A stretch of 64,000 nt of DNA from an uncultured Campylobacter sp. (GCF_938015785.1 NZ_CALLWC010000051.1:1-64000); one strand, 5' to 3'. Shown: positions 1-8,932, counted from the first letter of the stretch. A program made the numbers and translations. Notes: generated by a model from the sequence alone, not told the origin.

Positions 1-531
1 GCGAGGCGACGGGCCCGAAAATATATCTCATTTTTGCTCCATGATTTGATTTGCGAATGACGACGTTTTTGGCGCAAGATTTCGCTTTAAATTTTACTTT
101 GCGGAATTTAATTTGCAAAATTTTAATTTGAAATTCTGCCTCGTGAAATTTTACTGAAATTTGCTTTTAAAAAATTTAACTAGGAAATCCCGCTTTTAAA
201 TTTTACGTAGCAAGTTTATACCGATCTTAAGCCTCGCGCCAATAACGCTTTGCATCAAACCTTGAAAATTCTACGTAGCAAATTTATGCCTTGTAATTTA
301 ACTTCCGCGAGCCGAAATTTAGCGACGCTTTTATGCGCAATTCCACTTCTGCGCTCCGCCCCCGCTACGGCGAAATTTTAAACTTAGAGTTTTAAATTTA
401 TCCTTAAATTTAGGGCGCTGTGTAAAATTCATATAAAAAATTCGCATTATGTGCGGACGAGTGAGCTTTGAAATTTCAAAATTCCTAGAATTTCGCTAAA
501 ATTGCGGGCAAATTTAAAGAGGGACGAAATT
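1..531. other. Non-coding, AT-word-rich DNA
   Basis: No gene is supported here. From about position 60 the sequence alternates AT-rich words (AAATTTTA, TTTAAATTT, GAAATTTTA) with short GC-rich words (GCCTCGCG, CTTCTGCGC). This gives a loose quasi-periodic pattern seen in most gaps of the window. Open frames are short and full of stops. The promoter of the next gene may lie near 425-500, but I cannot fix a -10 box. Confidence 0.6.
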
Positions 532-1590
532 TTGACTATTTATGATTTGGAGCGCCTGCGACTGGACGCGAAAAAGCACGTGGAGCAGCTAAAGTTTATC
601 GTCGTCGTAAGCACGATCGCCTTGTTTACGGTATTTGGTGCTATCGCGTATTTTGCAGATAGGCAGGGCGCGCAGAGCTTTAGCGCGACGATGCTCGTGC
701 TGCTGGCGGTCGCCTCGCTCGTCGTAAGTCTTAAAGAGGTGCACTTAAACGGCTGGCAAAAGGATCTGATCGGCAGGGAAAATATTTTGAAATTCGGCGC
801 GGTCGCGATCTCGTTTTTGATCTTCAAATACTCCGCAGCCTTGCCGCAGGCGTTGATAAGCTTAGCCGCGCTTGCGCTTGCGGTGTGGCTGGCGAGGGAG
901 CTTTACGCGCTCGGCGTAAGAAGCGCGCAAGATATCTTTACCGGGCGGTACCGCCAAAGCTACAAGCAGCACTATCTGGCGCCTTTCGTGCGCGAGCTCG
1001 GCTACGAATACGTCTCCTACGGCAGCGTGCCGTTTTGGCGCGTGGTACAGAGCGATCTGTTCGAGTTCATCGAAAATCTACGCGGCAACGACCGCGTAGG
1101 CGGCGCGTGGCAGGGGGTGAGCTTCGAGTTTAGCGACGTGAGCTTTTTCCATCAAAATTTACAGCACGAACTCGCGGGGGCGTTTTTCGTAGCGGAATTT
1201 AACAAACGCATCATCGCGCCCGTTTTCATCTATCCGCGCGAGATACAAAACAAACAGCACGTAGGCCTAAAGCCCGTTGCGATGGACAACGTGGAGTTTG
1301 CCGCGCGCTACAAGGTGCTTAGCGACGAGCCGCAAAACGCGATGTACGTGCTAACGCCCGCATTTATGGAGCGGCTTTTGACGGTAGGCGACGCGCTCGG
1401 AGCGCAGATCTGGGCGAGCATCAGAGAGCGGCGGATCCACATTTTCGTGCACACCCGGCGCGATAATTTCGAGCCTAGCGTCTATGAAAGCGTGCTGCGC
1501 CGCGATCCTGCAAGCGAGATAAAGAGTGAAATTCTAAGCTTTTTGAGTATCGTTAAAATTTTAAAACTGAACGTGAGGATTTGGATTTAG
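532..1590 (+). CDS. DUF3137-family membrane protein
   Basis: This is a 352-residue protein with two hydrophobic hairpins near the N-terminus (roughly residues 20-65 and 80-120), followed by a soluble domain of about 220 residues. The soluble part has the DUF3137 pattern: conserved FEFSDV-like strands and a PEF/FMERL-like segment. No enzymatic function is known for the family. I prefer the TTG at 532 because an AAGAGGGA Shine-Dalgarno sequence ends 7-8 nt before it. A TTG at 502 is also in frame and would add 10 residues without a comparable ribosome site. The gene stands alone, with AT-rich non-coding DNA before it and convergent genes after it. Function unknown. Confidence 0.75.
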   Translation: MTIYDLERLRLDAKKHVEQLKFIVVVSTIALFTVFGAIAYFADRQGAQSFSATMLVLLAVASLVVSLKEVHLNGWQKDLIGRENILKFGAVAISFLIFKYSAALPQALISLAALALAVWLARELYALGVRSAQDIFTGRYRQSYKQHYLAPFVRELGYEYVSYGSVPFWRVVQSDLFEFIENLRGNDRVGGAWQGVSFEFSDVSFFHQNLQHELAGAFFVAEFNKRIIAPVFIYPREIQNKQHVGLKPVAMDNVEFAARYKVLSDEPQNAMYVLTPAFMERLLTVGDALGAQIWASIRERRIHIFVHTRRDNFEPSVYESVLRRDPASEIKSEILSFLSIVKILKLNVRIWI

Positions 1591-1678
1591 ACGAGCGAGT
1601 TTGGTTAGATAAAATTTATAGATTTTTGCGGCAAACCGAGCGTCGATCGTCTAAGCTTATACTTGCAGCTTTATGGTT

Positions 1679-2375
1679 TTAGACAAACAGATAATTCTTT
1701 TTGATGTAGTCGATATCTATATTTTTCTGCAAAAAATACTCTTTGATATCGTTGTAAATTTTATCATTGTAGATATAGATAAGATAGTATCTTGGTAAAA
1801 TATTGTGATATCCAGGGTTAGTTGTATATTCGGCGACCCTTATAAACGGCATAGCACTAAAGCCTTTGAGGTTTTTATTCATCGATAGATAAAATATAAA
1901 ATTTAATAAAAATCCCCATAGGTATATAAAAAATATTATCTCCAAAAGTTCCCATTTTAAAGCTATGAGCCCAATTATCGTAAGAGATAAATTGCAGATA
2001 TTCCGCGAAATTTTTGAGCTAATAAATATGTCAATCGAAAAACTCCTTCGCAGTTTGTCAAATTCTACTTTGCAAAATCTATTAACGACGCCGTTTTCGA
2101 CAAATTCTATATATCTATCCGTAAACTTTATTTGTTGCTTGCTACGAATTACCTTAAAGATACATATCGCAATAAGAATCCCTAACATTATTCATAACTA
2201 CGCCTTTTGGCGAACATAAAGATCCGCATTCCATAAAATCCTCTATTATAGCTATCGTTAAGACGGAAAATAACAATACTAAATACCAAGCGATCGCAAA
2301 AAATTTTTCATAGCCGTTTATAATCAACGGCTCTTTGTCGTAATCCCTGGGTTTTTGCTTATTAGAAATTTCCAT
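1679..2375 (-). pseudogene. Frameshifted small membrane protein (paralogue A)
   Basis: Two overlapping minus-strand frames together give one member of the family seen intact just upstream. The first frame (2375-2154) carries the N-terminal signature RDYDK-P-II and a hydrophobic helix. The second (2188-1679) carries QIKFTDRYIEF, two further hydrophobic helices and a C-terminal ND-IKEYFLQK-like tail. The intact neighbour has the same order: RDYDKYPIII, YIKFKNSAIEYF, and YKELKTYFLLK at the end. The frames must join between about 2154 and 2195, so one frame change has occurred. It may be a dead duplicate or a sequence error. The product would be a three-helix membrane protein of unknown function. 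Confidence 0.65.
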
Positions 2376-2474
2376 TACTTTACATTCTTTTTATGAAATT
2401 TTGATCTCTCGTAATGGTTTTTCGCATAGCCTAATCGATTTTTACTTTGTGTCGCCATTACTTATTCCTTTTAT

Positions 2475-3137
2475 TTATATAAAAATTTGTGGTCTAATTT
2501 TGTCTAAATTTTTACCCGTTTTTAGCAGAAAATAGGTTTTTAGCTCCTTGTATTCGCTGCTCGTTAAAATCGAGGCGTCGATAATGAAATGCTTATCGAA
2601 GATAATCAAACTGTCGCCGCTTAGCATATCCAGTCCAAGCCCTAGCCCGTTCATCAATCTAAAAATCAGTAGCGGGAGTATGCCGAGCCCAAATGCTATC
2701 GGTACCACGAATGGGGCGATAGCGTAACCTTTAAAGTAAAAAACCGTGGACATCAAAACAAAGTAGATCATAACGACGCAAAATCCAAACTTTTTTGTAG
2801 CAATCGGTGATTGAAATTCGGAAGGCCCGAAGGTTCGTTTAATATCCACGATATTTGATAGTTCTATCTTAAATAAGATCAAATTTTTCTTCGTAGAAAA
2901 ATACTCTATGGCGGAATTTTTAAATTTAATATAGCAGCTTCCGAGCTCTTTTGGGCGCCTAGTTAGCTCTCCGGGATGCCTATACGGGGAGAGGTATGAA
3001 ATAATATCTAAAAGAAATAGAAACGGTAGATATAGCTTTATCATCTCTATTGCGTTGTCTTTGATGATTATCGGATATTTGTCGTAATCCCTAGTTTCGG
3101 TCTTTTTTAGCGTAGCGCTGATTTCAAATTTATCCAA
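2475..3137 (-). CDS. Small membrane protein, unknown family (paralogue B)
   Basis: This 220-residue protein has a short cytoplasmic N-terminus containing RDYDKYPIII, a hydrophobic helix near residues 30-50, a soluble segment with a YIKFKNSAIEYF strand, two helices near 115-165, and a C-terminal soluble tail. It aligns by eye with the broken gene at 1679-2375 and with the broken gene at 54386-54872. That makes three copies of one family in the window, and this is the only intact one. I do not recognise the family. The compact, repeatedly duplicated membrane architecture could fit an immunity-type or envelope protein, but nothing nearby shows a partner toxin. Confidence 0.65.
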   Translation of the reverse strand: MDKFEISATLKKTETRDYDKYPIIIKDNAIEMIKLYLPFLFLLDIISYLSPYRHPGELTRRPKELGSCYIKFKNSAIEYFSTKKNLILFKIELSNIVDIKRTFGPSEFQSPIATKKFGFCVVMIYFVLMSTVFYFKGYAIAPFVVPIAFGLGILPLLIFRLMNGLGLGLDMLSGDSLIIFDKHFIIDASILTSSEYKELKTYFLLKTGKNLDKIRPQIFI

Positions 3138-3607
3138 ATTTAGCTCTTTATAAACGGAATTTTAAAGCGTTTTATATGTTCTCAAATAGGATGGCGGCGC
3201 GCAAGTGCGGCGGATAATCCACTATCCACCGCAACAGGCTCGCAAAACCGCGTCACGGCTTAAAATCAAAACCCGTCTCGCAAAAGCAAATCCGCAGCAA
3301 AATCCATAGCTCACACAATCATGATCATGCCGTGCCGTCGGTTCATAAAATCATAGTTTAAAAACTGCGCTGCACAGCCAGCTCAAAATCACGCCCTGCA
3401 AAAACCGCGCTCGCGCCGCCAGTTTGCAAAACCGGGCCTCTTAAAGCGTAAAAAACCGCGGCGCCTCGCTAACTCGTAAATTCATAGCTCACCAAAATCG
3501 CGCTGCGCCGCGGGCTGATAAATCACGGCTCGCGCAAACGCAGCGCAATGTTCGCAAAAGTAAAATCCGCGGCTTGCAAAATCAAGCCGCGGCATTCAAA
3601 AGCGAGC
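3138..3607. repeat. Non-coding block of degenerate GCAAAA-type repeats
   Basis: There is no supported gene. The block repeats a degenerate theme such as CTCGCAAAACCGCG, CTCGCAAAAGC, CTGCAAAAACCGCGC, TTGCAAAACCG and CACCAAAATCGCGC every 30-50 bases. GC-rich and A-rich words alternate. Similar words (GCCGCAAAATCGC) recur inside the ogt gene near 41.1-41.2 kb. The 3' end of the BON-LysM gene and its terminator lie at the right edge. Confidence 0.5.
3555..3592 (-). terminator. Intrinsic terminator of the BON-LysM gene
   Basis: On the minus strand, 16 nt after the stop, there is a perfect 10-bp stem: CCGCGGCTTG (plus strand 3567-3576) against CAAGCCGCGG (3583-3592), with a 6-base loop. An ATTTTACTTTT tract follows in the direction of transcription. 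Stem strength and U-rich tail both fit a Rho-independent terminator. Confidence 0.8.
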
Positions 3608-4030
3608 TTAAGCTTTTGGAATTCTGATTTTCTGCCCCGGATAGATGAGGTTCGCATCCTTGATAACCTCGCGGTTGGCGTCGAAAATAATCTTGTATTT
3701 ATTCGCGTCGCCGTAGAATTTCTTCGCGATTTTAGATAAATTATCGCCCTTTACGATGGTGTAGTAGTTCTCGGCGCTATCCTCTCTAATGCCCTCAATC
3801 TGCACGTTTTTGATGCCTGCGGTGTTGCCCGCGATGAGGGCTGCTTTTTCGAGAGTTTCCTTATCGGCGTTGCCGCTGATTTTGACGGTATCGCCCTGCA
3901 CCTCGACCCCTAGCCCCTCTACTGGCGTAGAGCTGAGATTGGCGGCGATCTCGTCTTTTACGGATTTGGCGTCATCGCCTAGACCTAGTAGTTTCTTGCC
4001 TGCTTCGGCTACGAATGAAAGTAAACCCAT
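3608..4030 (-). CDS. kbp: BON-LysM domain protein (YgaU/Kbp type)
   Basis: This is a 140-residue protein opening with MGLLSFVAEAGKKL, as in E. coli YgaU/Kbp. A BON-type domain follows (about residues 35-85, VKISGNADKETLEKAALIAG) and a C-terminal LysM domain (about 88-138, YYTIVKGDNLSKIAKKFYGD, ending YPGQKIRIPKA). It has no signal peptide, as expected for the cytoplasmic potassium-binding protein Kbp. Length and domain order match that family. A good ribosome site (AAGGAG) precedes the ATG, and a strong terminator follows the stop. Potassium sensing is inferred from the E. coli homologue only. Confidence 0.85.
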   Translation of the reverse strand: MGLLSFVAEAGKKLLGLGDDAKSVKDEIAANLSSTPVEGLGVEVQGDTVKISGNADKETLEKAALIAGNTAGIKNVQIEGIREDSAENYYTIVKGDNLSKIAKKFYGDANKYKIIFDANREVIKDANLIYPGQKIRIPKA

Positions 4031-4110
4031 TGTCTTCTCCTTTGGTTAAAGTGGCAAAATTTTATCTTAAATTTACCAACGATCAGCTTAGACGCATATC
4101 ATTACGGCTC

Positions 4111-4190
4111 CGACCTAGCCCAATGATGCGACCTACTGCGCTCAGTCTATGCTGACGGGGCAGGTTCTTGGACCATCATCGCCGTGCCCA
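4111..4190. other. GC-rich structured block, unidentified (possible RNA)
   Basis: Three nested inverted repeats give one long imperfect hairpin: ATGATG (4123-4128) with CATCAT (4174-4179), ACCTACTGC (4131-4139) with GCAGGT (4160-4165), and TCAG (4142-4145) with CTGA (4152-4155) around a 6-base loop. It is GC-rich against AT-rich flanks. On the minus strand it would lie between the ClC gene and the BON-LysM start, as a leader of the latter. It does not match the cores of SRP RNA, tmRNA, RNase P or a fluoride riboswitch as I know them. Confidence 0.3.
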
Positions 4191-4230
4191 TCGATTCATG
4201 TTTGCAGCGTATGAATTATCAGCGCTGCGA

Positions 4231-5433
4231 CTACGCTAAATTTTTCGTCAGTAAATTTCTAGCGATCACGGCGCATACGATGCTAAAAACGACGACCGAA
4301 TATGAGTTGAGATTTAGCCCGCAAAATCCTGCGCTTAGGGCAAAGGCGCAAAGCGGCGCGTTTAGGTTGATCGCTAAAAAGGCAGCCCCTCCGCAAACGC
4401 CCGCTGCGCTTAGGCTAATAGGTAGAATTTCGCCGATCGCAAATCCAACGCATAGCCCCAAAACTGCGCCCAGCGCGAAGCTTGGCGTTAGCGTGCCGCC
4501 ATATCCGCCGCAGCGAAAGATCATCAAAATGCAAAATGCCTTACAAAGCAAAATCGCAAGCAAATAGGGGCTGAAGGACGCGGAGTTGAAAGCAAACTGC
4601 GCTGCAGAGCGCCCGTTACCTAAAATTTCAGGCACGTATGCGCCGATCGCCGCGGTAAGCACGAATGCAAATGGTAGTGTAAGCGCGATTTTGAGGCTTT
4701 TTATGCGCAGCTTTTCGCACAAGCGCACCCCGTCTTGAAAGTATTTCGCCGCGACCCCCGTGACAAGTCCGATTAGCGCCGCTGCGAGTAAATTCTGTGG
4801 GGTAGGGGCGAAGTTTGAAACCGCGTAATAAATTTCTTTTGAAGCTCCAAATTCCGCTGTAGCTGTAGCCACCGCACTTGTGGCAAAAGCGCATAAAATT
4901 GCTCGAGTATCGAAGCTTTTAAGCAAAATTTCTAGGCTAAAAAGCGCGCCCGCTAGCGGGACGTTATATGCAGCGCCCAGTCCCGCTCCCGCGCCGCATG
5001 CGACAAATAGCCGAAGCTCGTCTCCACCGATATTTAAGGCGCGGCAAATTTTAGCTGCAAACAAGCCGCCCAGCTCGCGCGGAGCAGCCTCACTGCCTAC
5101 CGGTGCGCCCAGAGCGATAGCTACTAGCTGCAAAACAGAGTGGATTAAATTTTGCCAAAACGGCGGATTTCGCCCATCCATCATCGAGGCTACGTTTAAA
5201 AAAGGTTTTAGTCTTATTAGCAGAATTCTAATTAAAGTTACGATTGCGCCGGCTGCGAGGACGCTAAGAAAGCGCCTAAGCGCAGTGGTTTGCTCCGTGA
5301 TAATGCGAAATTCCTCATCATTATGCCCGAAAGCAAAAGTTTCAATTTCGTTGATGCCGAAGTTTAAGAGCCCTGCGCAAAGCCCCATTATAACGCCTAT
5401 CGCAAGGATCGCTAGAAAGAATTTAGTACTCAA
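4231..5433 (-). CDS. ClC-family chloride channel/antiporter
   Basis: This 400-residue, strongly hydrophobic protein has about ten membrane helices. The ClC selectivity regions are visible: a GSEAAPRELGG segment near residue 115 (the GREGP-like loop), an AAYNVPLAGALFSLE segment near 155 (matching the conserved AAFN-P-AG-LF-E block), and GGYGGTLTPSFALG near 310 (matching GG-F-P). These segments are diagnostic for the family, and the length suits the compact bacterial type without CBS domains. Whether it is a Cl-/H+ antiporter, channel or fluoride exporter cannot be settled. No convincing fluoride riboswitch lies upstream. The gap before the BON-LysM gene is 200 nt. Confidence 0.88.
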   Translation of the reverse strand: MSTKFFLAILAIGVIMGLCAGLLNFGINEIETFAFGHNDEEFRIITEQTTALRRFLSVLAAGAIVTLIRILLIRLKPFLNVASMMDGRNPPFWQNLIHSVLQLVAIALGAPVGSEAAPRELGGLFAAKICRALNIGGDELRLFVACGAGAGLGAAYNVPLAGALFSLEILLKSFDTRAILCAFATSAVATATAEFGASKEIYYAVSNFAPTPQNLLAAALIGLVTGVAAKYFQDGVRLCEKLRIKSLKIALTLPFAFVLTAAIGAYVPEILGNGRSAAQFAFNSASFSPYLLAILLCKAFCILMIFRCGGYGGTLTPSFALGAVLGLCVGFAIGEILPISLSAAGVCGGAAFLAINLNAPLCAFALSAGFCGLNLNSYSVVVFSIVCAVIARNLLTKNLA

Positions 5434-6013
5434 AATATGCCTTTTTGAAACGCATAATTATATAAAATTTTAGCTTTAAAAAATCCTTACCGCGCGCATA
5501 AAAGCAGCTAAAACGCGAGTAAATTTTAAAACAATGGCTAAGAATTTATATCATCTCTGTGGGTTTCTGTGGGTAAAATTTTGCGCAAAATTCTATGAAG
5601 CGCAGGCAGAGGCGGAATTTTATTTACGTTAATTGCGCGAGTAAAATTTACGTAGATTTTATATCGTGCGTAGAAAATTTAGTAAAATTTCGCATCGCGC
5701 GGGAGGATAAAATTCTATTTGAAATTTCTTGCCGCGAGGCCAGGCGGAATTCTACGTAAAATTTAAATCTATCCGAGCGGATAAAATTTTAAATTGAATA
5801 AGCGAGAAAATTTTGCAGAGGACACGTGAAATTTCGCGCAGAATTCTAGTTTGCGAAAGAGAGCAAAATTCCGCGTAGAATTCCGATCCGCGTAAGCGGG
5901 TGAAATTCGCGTTAAATTCTAAGCCGCGAGGCTAAGCAAAATTATGCGCGGAATTTTAATTTGCATGAGTCATAGAAATTTTATACCCGCGAATAAATTC
6001 GCTTAGGATTTTG
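5434..6013. repeat. Non-coding block of AT/GC alternating repeats
   Basis: No gene is supported over 580 bases. Degenerate units of roughly 30-40 bases combine AAAATTTTA or GGAATTCTA words with GC words such as TTGCCGCGAGG, GATCCGCGTAAG and TAAGCCGCGAGG. Identity between units is partial, so this is not a clean tandem array. The left edge should hold the ClC promoter. Confidence 0.5.
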
Positions 6014-6556
6014 CTATTTTTTCCAGATATCGTCATTTTTACCATCTGCGGGCGCGCTTAGCTTTTTATCCAGAGCCGAAATTTTATCCGCGAGCTTTTG
6101 CGCGCCGCCGAAAATTTCATCTTTTTTCGGAAGTCCGAAGTGAAATTTAGAGCCTACGCTATCTCCGATACTTGCAAGCAGCGATTTGGGCGCGTTTGCG
6201 ATCGCGTCTTTAAAGATCGCCGCATCGATTCCGAGCTCGGCTAAGTTTTTTAACGCCCGCGCAGAGCCGATAAACATCGCGATCTTGGCGTCGAATAAAT
6301 AATCATTGGCTAGCTTTTGCACGGCTGCTGCGGATTTTTTATCCACGATGATGAAGCGCGCGCCTGCGCCGTTTGCGAGCAAAATTTCATTTATATCGTT
6401 CGTAATAACGCTAAATTTTTTCTGCGCCTTTTGCGCTGCGGCGATGAGTCTGTCGTTAAATTTAAAGAGCAGATTGTCGTATTTGAAAACTTCGTCGCCG
6501 TTTTTGATGAGATACAGCGGCTCGTAGGGCACGAGCGCGTGGCCTAGGATGATCAT
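6014..6556 (-). CDS. Conserved Campylobacterota hypothetical protein
   Basis: This 180-residue protein begins MIILGHALVPYEPLYLI and has no signal peptide or membrane helix. It reads as a mixed alpha/beta domain of about 150 residues followed by a charged helical tail (KLADKISALDKKLSAP) ending in DDIWKK. I chose the ATG at 6556 because it overlaps the stop of the preceding gene as ATGA, which is typical translational coupling; an upstream in-frame codon would add 12 residues inside that gene. Its place in the ribA-rsmG-small protein cluster matches the order I recall around Cj0998c in C. jejuni. Function unknown. Confidence 0.75.
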   Translation of the reverse strand: MIILGHALVPYEPLYLIKNGDEVFKYDNLLFKFNDRLIAAAQKAQKKFSVITNDINEILLANGAGARFIIVDKKSAAAVQKLANDYLFDAKIAMFIGSARALKNLAELGIDAAIFKDAIANAPKSLLASIGDSVGSKFHFGLPKKDEIFGGAQKLADKISALDKKLSAPADGKNDDIWKK

Positions 6557-6759
6557 TTGCCGCCCCTTAGTTTGGCTTCGCAGGATTTGCAAAGGCGCTT
6601 TTTGTCGCGCAGAGCAAGCTCGTCGCTGCTAAAGTACGTCCCGCACTCGTCGCACGCCAAAAGCTCGGTCGCATCGTCCTTTTTCTTTATGCGAAATCTA
6701 GGCACTATTAAAAAATATATGAGCGCCGCGATAACGGCGACGGCTAGAATTTTTCCCAT
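6553..6759 (-). CDS. Small membrane-anchored Cys4 protein (PP0621-like)
   Basis: This 68-residue protein has one N-terminal membrane helix (residues 4-20), a basic stretch (RFRIKKK), then two CxxC pairs, CDECG and CKSC, separated by about 19 residues. These probably form a zinc knuckle facing the cytoplasm. The helix-basic-Cys4 layout fits the PP0621 family of short uncharacterised proteins. Its start shares one base with the rsmG stop and its end overlaps the next start by 4 nt, so it is co-translated in the ribA-rsmG operon. Function unknown. Confidence 0.75.
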   Translation of the reverse strand: MGKILAVAVIAALIYFLIVPRFRIKKKDDATELLACDECGTYFSSDELALRDKKRLCKSCEAKLRGGK

Positions 6760-7337
6760 TATTTCACCCCTTTGATCACTAAAAATTTTCTATTTTTCAA
6801 AGCGTTTTCGCCGCTAAAAATTTCGCAGCTCGCGCTTGCAAATTCCTTGCGGAATTCCGCCGCTTCCGCCTCTGTGCCCGAGCCTTTGTAGAGCAAAAAC
6901 ATAGTGTTTTGATCGTAAAAGCCGCGGCAAATTTCAATTAAGCTTCGCGCGCTCATCAAAGCTCGCGAGCTTATCAGATCGGCGCGCAGCTTTGCGCCGT
7001 CTTGCACGCGCTCGGCGTGGATTTTTACGTTAGCTATAGTAAGGCTAACCTTCGCGTAGGTTAGAAACGCCGCTTTTTTAAGGTTTGGTTCAAACAGATG
7101 CCACTCGCACAGCGGCAGCGCAAGCGCCAAAAATATCCCGGGAAAGCCCGCTCCCGAGCCGATGTCGCACGCAACGTGCGGATAGCGCGGTATGAAATTC
7201 GCTCCGCTTAGGCTGTCGCGCACCACCGCGTCCAAATCATCGTAATTCGTGAGGCTATGGACGCGGTTAAATTTTTGCAGGCAGGCTTTAAATTTAGCGA
7301 CCTGCTCGCCAAAGCTCTCGCCCGGCGCAAGCTTCAC
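6759..7337 (-). CDS. rsmG: 16S rRNA (guanine527-N7)-methyltransferase
   Basis: RsmG (GidB) methylates G527 of 16S rRNA using S-adenosylmethionine. The 192-residue length is usual for the family. The SAM-binding loop DIGSGAGFPGIFLAL is at about residues 58-72, preceded by the HSLTNY and DSL elements, and SSRALMSAR near 128 matches the conserved RA segment. It starts with GTG overlapping the ribA stop (GTGA), so translation is coupled to ribA. Loss of this gene gives low-level streptomycin resistance in other bacteria; here it looks intact. Confidence 0.93.
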   Translation of the reverse strand: MKLAPGESFGEQVAKFKACLQKFNRVHSLTNYDDLDAVVRDSLSGANFIPRYPHVACDIGSGAGFPGIFLALALPLCEWHLFEPNLKKAAFLTYAKVSLTIANVKIHAERVQDGAKLRADLISSRALMSARSLIEICRGFYDQNTMFLLYKGSGTEAEAAEFRKEFASASCEIFSGENALKNRKFLVIKGVK

Positions 7338-7894
7338 AGCAGATGCCCCATCTGCTCTTTTTTGACGCGCAGATAGTTTTCGTTAAATTTATTGGGCGTG
7401 ATGATTATCGGCACGCGCGCGACCACTTCGACTTTTAAATCGCGCAGCTTTTGCGGATTGTTCGTAAGCAGATTTATGCGCGAAATTCCAAAATGAGCGA
7501 GTATGAAATCTACGATCTCGTAGGTGCGCTCGTCCGCTTTGAAGCCTAGCTGATGATTTGCTTCGATCGTATCGAGGCCTTGATCTTGTAGCGCGTAGGC
7601 GTTGATTTTATTAAAAAGCCCGATATTGCGCCCCTCTTGACGCAGATAGATCACCATGCCGCCGTGCTCTTCGATATATTTTAGGCTCGCTTCAAGCTGG
7701 TCGCGGCAGTCGCACTTTAGGCTGCCGATCGCATCGCCGGTAAGGCACTCCGAGTGGATCCGCACGTTTACGACGCCCTCCAAAGGCTGTTTAAATATCG
7801 CCAAATGCTCTTTGTTCCCTTGCTTGAACGACTGAACGCGGAAGCTTCCGAAGCGGGAGGGGAGATTTGCGACCTCTGAAATTTTTATATCCAT
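7334..7894 (-). CDS. ribA: GTP cyclohydrolase II
   Basis: RibA opens GTP to 2,5-diamino-6-ribosylamino-pyrimidinone 5'-phosphate, the first step of riboflavin synthesis. The 186-residue stand-alone form has the zinc-binding cysteines in SECLTGD and SLKCDCRDQL (residues about 48-65), the YLRQEGRNIGL motif near 103, and the LTNNP-K motif near 142. It is the first gene of a minus-strand operon (ribA-rsmG-small Cys4 protein-hypothetical) with 1- to 4-nt overlaps. It is divergent from hemB, and the short gap must hold both promoters. Confidence 0.95.
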   Translation of the reverse strand: MDIKISEVANLPSRFGSFRVQSFKQGNKEHLAIFKQPLEGVVNVRIHSECLTGDAIGSLKCDCRDQLEASLKYIEEHGGMVIYLRQEGRNIGLFNKINAYALQDQGLDTIEANHQLGFKADERTYEIVDFILAHFGISRINLLTNNPQKLRDLKVEVVARVPIIITPNKFNENYLRVKKEQMGHLL

Positions 7895-7917
7895 GCTTAA
7901 ATTTACTCCAATTGTGA

Positions 7918-7923
7918 TATTAT
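7918..7923 (+). promoter_or_regulatory. Probable -10 box of hemB
   Basis: TATTAT preceded by TGTGA lies 34 nt before the preferred hemB start, in the short ribA/hemB divergent gap. No good -35 is visible, which is normal for Campylobacter sigma-70 promoters. Confidence 0.5.
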
Positions 7924-7957
7924 GAATCCCGCAATTCTAGCTAAAAAAGGAAAAATA

Positions 7958-8932
7958 ATGTTTAAACGATTTAGACGGCTACGAATAAACCCTGCGCTTA
8001 GGGATCTGGTGCGACAAACCGATCTGCAAATCCGCTCGCTGATCTATCCGCTTTTTGTCGTGGAAGGAAGCGGCATCAAAAAGGAGATCACCTCGATGCC
8101 GGGCGTATTTCAGATGAGCTTGGATGAAATTTTAAAAGAGTGCGAGACTCTTTTGGCGCTAGGACTAGATAAAATTTTACTTTTCGGAATTCCTTCGCTA
8201 AAGGATAGCATCGGCTCGGATGCGCTAAGCGAGGACGGTATCATCGCGACTTCGCTGCGCGCGATAAAGGCTAAATTTCCAAATTTACTCGTCATCACCG
8301 ATCTGTGCTTTTGCGAATATACCAACCACGGGCACTGCGGCATCATCGATCATGTGCATCAGACGGTGGATAACGACGCGACGCTTGAAATTTCGGCGCA
8401 GCAGGCGCTTATCCATGCCAAAGCGGGCGCAGATATGATCGCGCCCAGCGGCATGATGGACGGTATTATCGCTACCTTGCGAGAGGCGCTCGATCACGGC
8501 GGATTTGAAAATTTGCCGATTATGGCGTATTCGACGAAATTTGCTAGCGGCTACTACGGGCCGTTTCGCGACGTGGCAGAATCAGCGCCTAGTTTCGGCG
8601 ATCGCAGCAGCTACCAGATGGATCCTGCAAATAGATTTGAGGCGATCAACGAAAGTCTGCAAGACGAGGCGCAGGGAGCGGACATCTTGATGATAAAGCC
8701 CGCGCTTGCGTATCTGGATCTAATCAGAGACCTTAGAGAGCGCACGCTGCTGCCGATCTGCGCGTATAACGTAAGCGGCGAATACTCGCTACTGCAGGCG
8801 GGCAAAAAAGCGGGCGTGATCGATTATGAGCGCGTGATGATGGAGACGATGATAGGCATAAGGCGCGCGGGTGCTGATATGATCATCACCTATCACGCTA
8901 AAGAGATCGCGGAAATTTTAAACAGGGCTTGA
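7958..8932 (+). CDS. hemB: Delta-aminolevulinic acid dehydratase (porphobilinogen synthase)
   Basis: HemB condenses two 5-aminolevulinate molecules to porphobilinogen in haem synthesis. The 324-residue protein shows the cysteine-type metal site DLCFCEYTNHGHCG (about residues 117-130) and both Schiff-base lysine regions: AYSTKFASGYYGPFRD near 200 and MIKPALAYLD near 250. I chose the ATG at 7958, which follows an AAAGGA site; an ATG at 7922 would add 12 residues but lies on top of the likely -10 box. It heads the plus-strand cluster with argF and hemN, the latter a later haem enzyme. Confidence 0.95.
   Translation: MFKRFRRLRINPALRDLVRQTDLQIRSLIYPLFVVEGSGIKKEITSMPGVFQMSLDEILKECETLLALGLDKILLFGIPSLKDSIGSDALSEDGIIATSLRAIKAKFPNLLVITDLCFCEYTNHGHCGIIDHVHQTVDNDATLEISAQQALIHAKAGADMIAPSGMMDGIIATLREALDHGGFENLPIMAYSTKFASGYYGPFRDVAESAPSFGDRSSYQMDPANRFEAINESLQDEAQGADILMIKPALAYLDLIRDLRERTLLPICAYNVSGEYSLLQAGKKAGVIDYERVMMETMIGIRRAGADMIITYHAKEIAEILNRA

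Noticed and set aside
4111..4190. Fluoride riboswitch or SRP RNA next to the ClC gene
   Set aside because: A GGCGATGATGG word on the minus strand recalls the fluoride motif, but the pseudoknot partners and CTAC end do not fit, and it lies downstream of the ClC gene. The SRP GGAA tetraloop and internal-loop bases are absent.
4184..4567. Plus-strand reading frame antisense to the ClC gene
   Set aside because: It lies mostly within the clear ClC coding region on the other strand and has proline/lysine-rich antisense-type content.
7922..7957. Longer hemB start at 7922
   Set aside because: It overlaps the likely -10 box and lacks a ribosome site; ATG 7958 follows AAAGGA and gives the family-type N-terminus.
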